A stretch of 64,000 nt of DNA, taken from NCBI GenBank assembly GCA_949361645.1, contig OX442424.1, positions 1,379,895 through 1,443,894 on the forward strand, read 5' to 3'. Made by a program: the position numbers and the translations under genes. The DNA is from Spongilla lacustris. Lineage: Eukaryota; Porifera; Demospongiae; Spongillida; Spongillidae. Of this stretch, positions 59,011 through 64,000 are shown piece by piece; the first letter of the stretch is position 1; every line of letters begins with the position of its first letter. The notes under the pieces were generated by a model. That model had not been told where the DNA came from. It did no database searches and saw nothing but the letters and a program-made list of their open reading frames with translations.

Positions 59011-61016
59011 TCGGTCGACCACATGTAAGCGCCTTAACTTACATGTAGGCGTTGTAAATCGCTTTATTCCAAACAATGAATCAACAAACAGCCAACGTCA
59101 ATATAGGAAAGAAGGCGTTGGGGCACGCCCCTCATTCGAGTTAAGTTGTTCCATGCAGTTTACAAAAAAACTTGCTAAAAGCATTCCTCGCTTTTTAGGC
59201 AGACAGAATTTCACCTCCTGAGGCCAAAAACACACGATTTTATGCTCTCTGTCATCAAGGTCGTCATCGTGGCCTTGGGCAATTTTCACGCTCCTCAATC
59301 TCGATCGGATATATCTACAGAGCCAATGGTTGAATGATCTCCAAAGCGAATGAAAAATGAAGCTTAATGTTTTTGTTTTAGTGTAACATTTTTCTAGTTG
59401 GAATTTTTATACACCATGCGAGGACCAAAAGTCGCAATGGATTAAAGTTAGGGTTAAAGCCGTGCGGTCAATATTTAAAAGCTTGTGCACGTGCGCAACT
59501 CGGAGATAAAGTTTTCAAATCAAAAAGTAAGCCTGTCACTGCATGTGCATACAATTGAGTGAGCCCACTCTGGATGATTCTACATTTACCACCATTTCCG
59601 TAGAGTGCGACAGCTTTCCCCTTCCTCCCACCCTTGATTACACTAAGACTCACCACCTCCCGAGGACGTAATTTGCTGCTACTAAATTTTATTTGGGCGT
59701 CAATGCATGTACCTAAGATTGATTAAAACTGCAACAGCATGGGCCAGGTGTTCCAGGTGAGGACTGGGTTTTTACATCCAGCCGTCATTTATAATTTTTA
59801 AAAAGAACTTAACAATGGTATTGGCCATATGGGTGGTGATAAGTAAACAAACCTAGATAAATTTAAAAATTTCAGTTCCCGTAAGGAACATAGCTAAACG
59901 TTTATAGGTACCCCTTTTGGGTACCTTTATGCACGGAAGGCTTCAAAAGCTAAAATACAAGGGGGCATTAGTTCCAGCTAAGTATGCTGCAAGTTCTCTT
60001 CCTACATGTAAATGTGTATATTGTATAATGTCTACATATGTGCACGCAGCATTGAGGATGAATGTCTCCTCTAAAGTGAGACAGCTAATTTATAAGACTA
60101 TTAGGCGGCTTAATTTACCAGGGCTCCATAAGCACATGTGAAGTGGCCATCCTCCCCCCACCCCTCCTTTATGAACCCTTCCTCACCCTGCTTACCAATT
60201 CCTTCAAATATTCACTGTCCCTTCCAACCCTCCCACCGCCCACCCCTCCTCACCAACAATCATATGCTTTAAGTCATTCCTGGAGCACTTAACTCCACAC
60301 AGCTTAAATAACAATAAATTATCATGTCTTGTCAACTCCGCTGAACATTTTTCAATAAATTAGGCGAGAAATTAATGATGCTGTCGTGGACATACAGTGA
60401 TCATGTCAGTTTCCAAGTGAATGGGCACATCTAAATATAAATATGCTTTTCACTACTCATTCAGTCTAATATAGTAATCAGTACCTTGTCAGTAAAACAC
60501 TTATAATTTCTGTCTGCATGGCTAATGTCTCATGCATGGCAACAACCAAAGTTATAAAACTTACATATAGACACCCTTGCAGCACAACGAATTGACAATC
60601 CGAGGTGGTTGGCTTATGCACCTTATTGAGGTTGTACAGATTTAACTATCTTTTCATTATGAAACACACAATAGACGAGGTTTTATACCTTTACCATGCA
60701 GAGCTCAGGTCAACAAGGTTCAAAATATTGTATTGTTGCTATCCATAAGTACAGACTGGGTATCTAATTTGTAGGCCTGTCGTGACTCATTAGTGATCAG
60801 TTAAGTGTTAAATTTTGCAAATATCTAAGTTTATACCTGTAGCGGCAGCAATATAAAGCATGCAGCTACCTTATCAGATTCACTGGGCAAGTTTATAATA
60901 ACTATTGGCCCCCACAAACCTGATCTGGCACCATGCAAGGAACTGTTATAAGTACTCTTGCACCTGCAGCTTTTGCGTCTTCAGCTCTGCTGTGGACTGC
61001 TACTTACTGCCAATAT
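59011..61016. other. Upstream region of TRIM copy at 61032
   Basis: Includes the dispersed block GCACGTGCGCAACT ... CAAAAAGTAAG at 59484-59620, the GTGAGACAGCTAA segment at about 60076, and from about 60620 a match to 51600-52060. No gene is recognised. Confidence 0.5.
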
Positions 61017-61031
61017 CATCTTGTCTGTAGA

Positions 61032-63068
61032 ATGACTACAAAGGATTGCCTTCCACATCATGTGACCTGTCAGATGTGCTCTGGGCCCTTCAGTGACCCA
61101 AGAATACTACCATGTCTGCACTCCTTCTGTTGTCAGTGCCTTCACAGGGAGATGGAGAAGGTTGGACCTCAGAAAAGCCTTCAGTGTCCCACCTGTCTAA
61201 GAAATGTTCCCATCCCAGTGGGAGGGGTCAGTGCTTTCACTCAGAACCTCCATCTTGGATTTGAAGTGGAGGTTGCTGGGTACATGTCCAAGTTAGCCAG
61301 TAGCTCTGGAGTGTCTTGTACCTTCTGTGTACAAGGATGCAATGATCCTGCAGTTGTATTCTGTTGCTCATGTCACATGTTCATGTGCAAAGGTGGCCAA
61401 GAATGTCACAATGGTGCACTACTTCTGTCTCAGCACAATGTGATAGGATTGGACAGGGAGTCAGCCACACTGCTACCAACACTCATAAAACCAACAGAGC
61501 AATACTGTTTTTATCCAAAACATAAGAAACAAAAATTGGATTTCTACTGTAAGACTTGTAGCTGTTTCATCTGTCAGCTGTGTGTCATAGGAGTTCACAA
61601 TCACCACACCATCACTGAGCTGTCCCCTGTTGCAGAAGCTGATAGAGATGAAATGAGAAGGACACTTCTATGTGCACAAGAGGTTGTGTCAACATTGGCT
61701 GGTGCCATTGATGCCAATAAGAAGATGATGCAACAGGTGGAGACCTCCAAACAAGAAGCTGAACTGGCCATCATACAGACCTTTAAGCAACTGATGGAAA
61801 CATTGGTTGAAAGAAAGAAAGTGTTGTTGTCAGAGATGGAAACCATTGCACTCACCAAGACAACATCTCTGACCCTTCAGAAGGAGCAGTTTGAGAAGAT
61901 CCAACATGACATCAGTTGCTACACTGAGATGACCTCCCACATCCTCCAGACCCACACTGACCATGAGGTGGTAGCTCTTGGAGGACTGGTGCCCACTGAA
62001 CTGAAGGCCACCCTCAAGAAGGTGGAGAATGTGTCCCTCACTCCAAATCCACGTCACTGCATATGTGTTAATTTACAGCCCGACAATCTTGCCAAAGTAC
62101 TGTCTGAATTTGGTACCATTGTGGACCTATCTCCATCCCCTTCTGAATGTACATGTACTTTTAAGTCTGTATCCATGGTGAGCAGAAAAGACCATGTCAA
62201 AGTGGAGACCAAGACATCAAAGGGAGAGAGGTACCCATGTAGTGGTGTGCAGGTGAAGGCTGAGCTGAGGCCCAAGTCACATGATGGACCAGTTGTCTTG
62301 GGTCAGGTGGAGGACCATGGGGATGGTACCTACACCATCACCCTCACCCCTCAGGCTGCTGGTCCTCACCAGCTCTTCATCACAGTGGATAGTCATCATG
62401 TACAGGGGAGTCCTTATGACCTAGAGGTGAAGAGTGATTATACCTCATTATATGATTTCCAGCAAGTAATCAATGTAAAGGCGCCAGCATGTGTTGCCAT
62501 CCATGAGAATGGAGATATCTATGTGGGCAGTGCTGATCACCACATATATGTGTTTGATCAAGGTGGTCACCTGAAGAACACCATTGGTAGATATGGAAGT
62601 GGTATTGGTCAGTTCAATGGTCCCATATAGTATATCCATCATAGGAGAGGTGATGTATATTGCTGACTATGGTAATCATCGCATACAGAAGCTGACAACA
62701 GGAGGAAAGTTCCTTCATAAGTTTGGTAAGGAAGGATCAGGTCAGGGACAGTTCAGGTGTCCAAATAGTGTTGTTGTTGACTCAAAAAACAGAGTGATTG
62801 TCTCTGACAGGGACAACCACAGGGTTCAAGTATTCAGTCAAGATGGTGACTGGTTATTGACCATGGATGGTACAGGATCTGGTGATAACTGCAGTTTCCA
62901 GCATCCAAGGTGTCTATCCTTGGACCCTCAAGGGAATATTCATGTTACAGCTCGTAGTGCAAACACCATCAAAGTCTTGACACCTGAAGGTACTTATGTC
63001 AGATCATATGGAGATGTAAAGGATCCATTAGGAGTAGCAGTTGATGAAGAAGGTTACAGCTTTGTCAG
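61032..63068 (+). pseudogene. TRIM-NHL copy, frameshifted and cut by an LTR element
   Basis: The ATG at 61032 follows CATCTTGTCTGTAG. RING, both B-boxes, coiled coil, filamin domain and the first NHL repeat form one open frame of 532 codons. Then a 1-bp gain near 62620 (AATGGTCCCATATAG against AACATCCCATATAG) introduces TAG at 62628-62630. The remaining NHL repeats are open in the +1 frame until FVS at 63068, where the LTR begins. At least the last NHL repeat is separated from the gene. Before the insertion this copy had a single lesion. Confidence 0.85.
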
Positions 63069-63264
63069 TGTAGTGTTTGTGACCTTTGGACTATTCCACC
63101 TGCGCATGTCCAAGAGACTGGCTAAACCTGTTATTGTGTTATAGTATTTAAGGTAGTGTATTGTACCCATTGTTATGTTCTGCTGTGCTATAGTTGTTGG
63201 CAGTTCTAACTGACCCTTGGCTAGACGCTGCGCGTTTAGGTCGCGGGTTAAGCCATACACTACA
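63069..63264 (+). mobile_element. 5' LTR of a Ty3/gypsy-like retrotransposon
   Basis: A 196-bp LTR candidate starting TGTAGTGT and ending ACACTACA, a perfect 8-bp terminal inverted repeat with the canonical TG...CA. It sits inside the last TRIM copy; GTCAG before it would be the 5-bp target duplication, whose partner must lie beyond the window. It is followed by a primer-binding-like site and gag. Confidence 0.75.
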
Positions 63265-63267
63265 TTT

Positions 63268-63285
63268 TGGCGACGAGGAACTACA
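63268..63285 (+). other. Putative tRNA primer-binding site
   Basis: TGGCGACGAGGAACTAC starts three bases after the LTR. TGG complements the CCA end of a tRNA and the string is typical of animal gypsy-like elements; the tRNA is not identified. Confidence 0.55.
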
Positions 63286-63295
63286 AGCTGGTGGC

Positions 63296-64000
63296 ATGGC
63301 TTTACTGGGCTCGGTGGGGCCATTTGACCGCGAGACGGACGACTGGAAATCATACTGGGGAAGACTGCAGCAGTTCTTTGTGGCGAACGAAATCAGTGAT
63401 AAAGTAAAACAGCGCGCCGTTTTTCTGAGCGTATGTGGCAGTGCCACTTACCAGCTTATACGCAGCTTGGTTGCTCCTGGAAACCCCGCGGATAAGGAGC
63501 TCGCTGTCCTCGTTAAGCTGGTGGAAGATTTTGTATCGCCGCCTTCTTCAAGCATTGTTCAGCGCTTCCATTTCAACTCTCGCGTACAAAAGGACTCCGA
63601 AACGATTATGCAGTACGTGGCAGAACTGAGGAAGGTCTCGGAGTATTGTGAGTTCGGGACAACGTTGGACAGCATGTTGCGGGACAGGCTGGTGTGTGGA
63701 GTTCGTGATGTTCGCCTGCAGCGCAGGTTATTGGCTGAATCTAATTTAACTTTTTCGAAGGCATTGGACCTGGCAGTCGCGGCAGAGTTGGCGGAGAAAA
63801 ATGTGAGGGATCTTCAGAACACGCAGACCCATACCGCTACCCAAGACCAAGTCCACGCTGTTGACAAAGAAGTAAATGGAATTGCTTGCCACCGTTGTGG
63901 GGGTCGCCATATGGCCCCCATATGTAAATTTAAGACGGCGGTCTGTCACAGTTGTGGCAAGGTGGGACATTTAGCTCGAGTGTGTCGGAGCAAGGCGGCT
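63296..64000 (+). CDS. Gag of Ty3/gypsy-like retrotransposon, partial at window edge
   Basis: From ATG at 63296 the frame is open to the last base (235 codons) and continues outside the window. The early part has the retrotransposon gag pattern (W near residue 23, then a helix-rich region with FVSPPSS and RFHFNSR). The end has two zinc knuckles: CHRCGGRHMAPIC (shortened) and CHSCGKVGHLARVC (canonical CX2CX4HX4C). Gag packages the element RNA. The undamaged frame and perfect LTR ends suggest a young element. Protease, reverse transcriptase and integrase would lie to the right. Confidence 0.8.
   Translation, partial: MALLGSVGPFDRETDDWKSYWGRLQQFFVANEISDKVKQRAVFLSVCGSATYQLIRSLVAPGNPADKELAVLVKLVEDFVSPPSSSIVQRFHFNSRVQKDSETIMQYVAELRKVSEYCEFGTTLDSMLRDRLVCGVRDVRLQRRLLAESNLTFSKALDLAVAAELAEKNVRDLQNTQTHTATQDQVHAVDKEVNGIACHRCGGRHMAPICKFKTAVCHSCGKVGHLARVCRSKAA

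Overview
The window is eukaryotic and looks like the genome of an early-branching marine invertebrate. A sponge is my best guess, but this is inferred from gene style and not proven. It carries CA/GT microsatellites, many DNA transposons, retroelement fragments, pre-mRNA splice signals, and no operon structure.

The backbone is a head-to-tail, plus-strand array of closely related TRIM-NHL genes (RING, two B-boxes, coiled coil, filamin/ABP280 domain, NHL repeats). Only the copy at 37458-39626 is complete and intact (722 aa). The copy at 1-1134 is open but its 5' half lies outside the window. The others are damaged: 7410-9610 (4-bp deletion), 12864-15065 (one nonsense codon), 15988-17026 (truncated), 21596-22153 (NHL fragment), 40471-41897 (badly decayed), 47176-49400 (several lesions), 52071-55462 (deletion plus a transposon insertion) and 61032-63068 (frameshift, then cut by an LTR retrotransposon). 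The upstream flanks of several copies are related, so large blocks (regulatory region plus gene) were duplicated. A conserved 3' splice site lies directly before the start codon, so the long coding region is probably one exon behind a 5'UTR intron.

Transposable elements fill the gaps. They include a decayed autonomous hAT transposase (18538-21477); a deleted relative with 5-bp target duplications (42495-45741), itself holding a retroelement fragment and a second hAT-like element with an 8-bp duplication; a non-autonomous element inside a TRIM gene (53258-54467); several long-inverted-repeat or fold-back elements (10613-11106, 31579-32320, 41215-41547); and the LTR and gag start of a Ty3/gypsy-like element at the right edge (63069-64000).

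The most unusual region is a CpG-rich 5.9-kb island at 24468-30387. Its terminal sequences are arranged as A-B-A-(internal)-B, a split-direct-repeat layout, and it carries a 1.5-kb minisatellite of 33-bp units that can be read as an 11-residue protein repeat. I recognise no enzyme in it.

Short duplicated minus-strand segments near 17.4-18.2, 42.0-42.4 and 56.2-57.4 kb look like pieces of an ordinary multi-exon host gene that I cannot name. Two exons near 56.3-56.7 kb join in phase.
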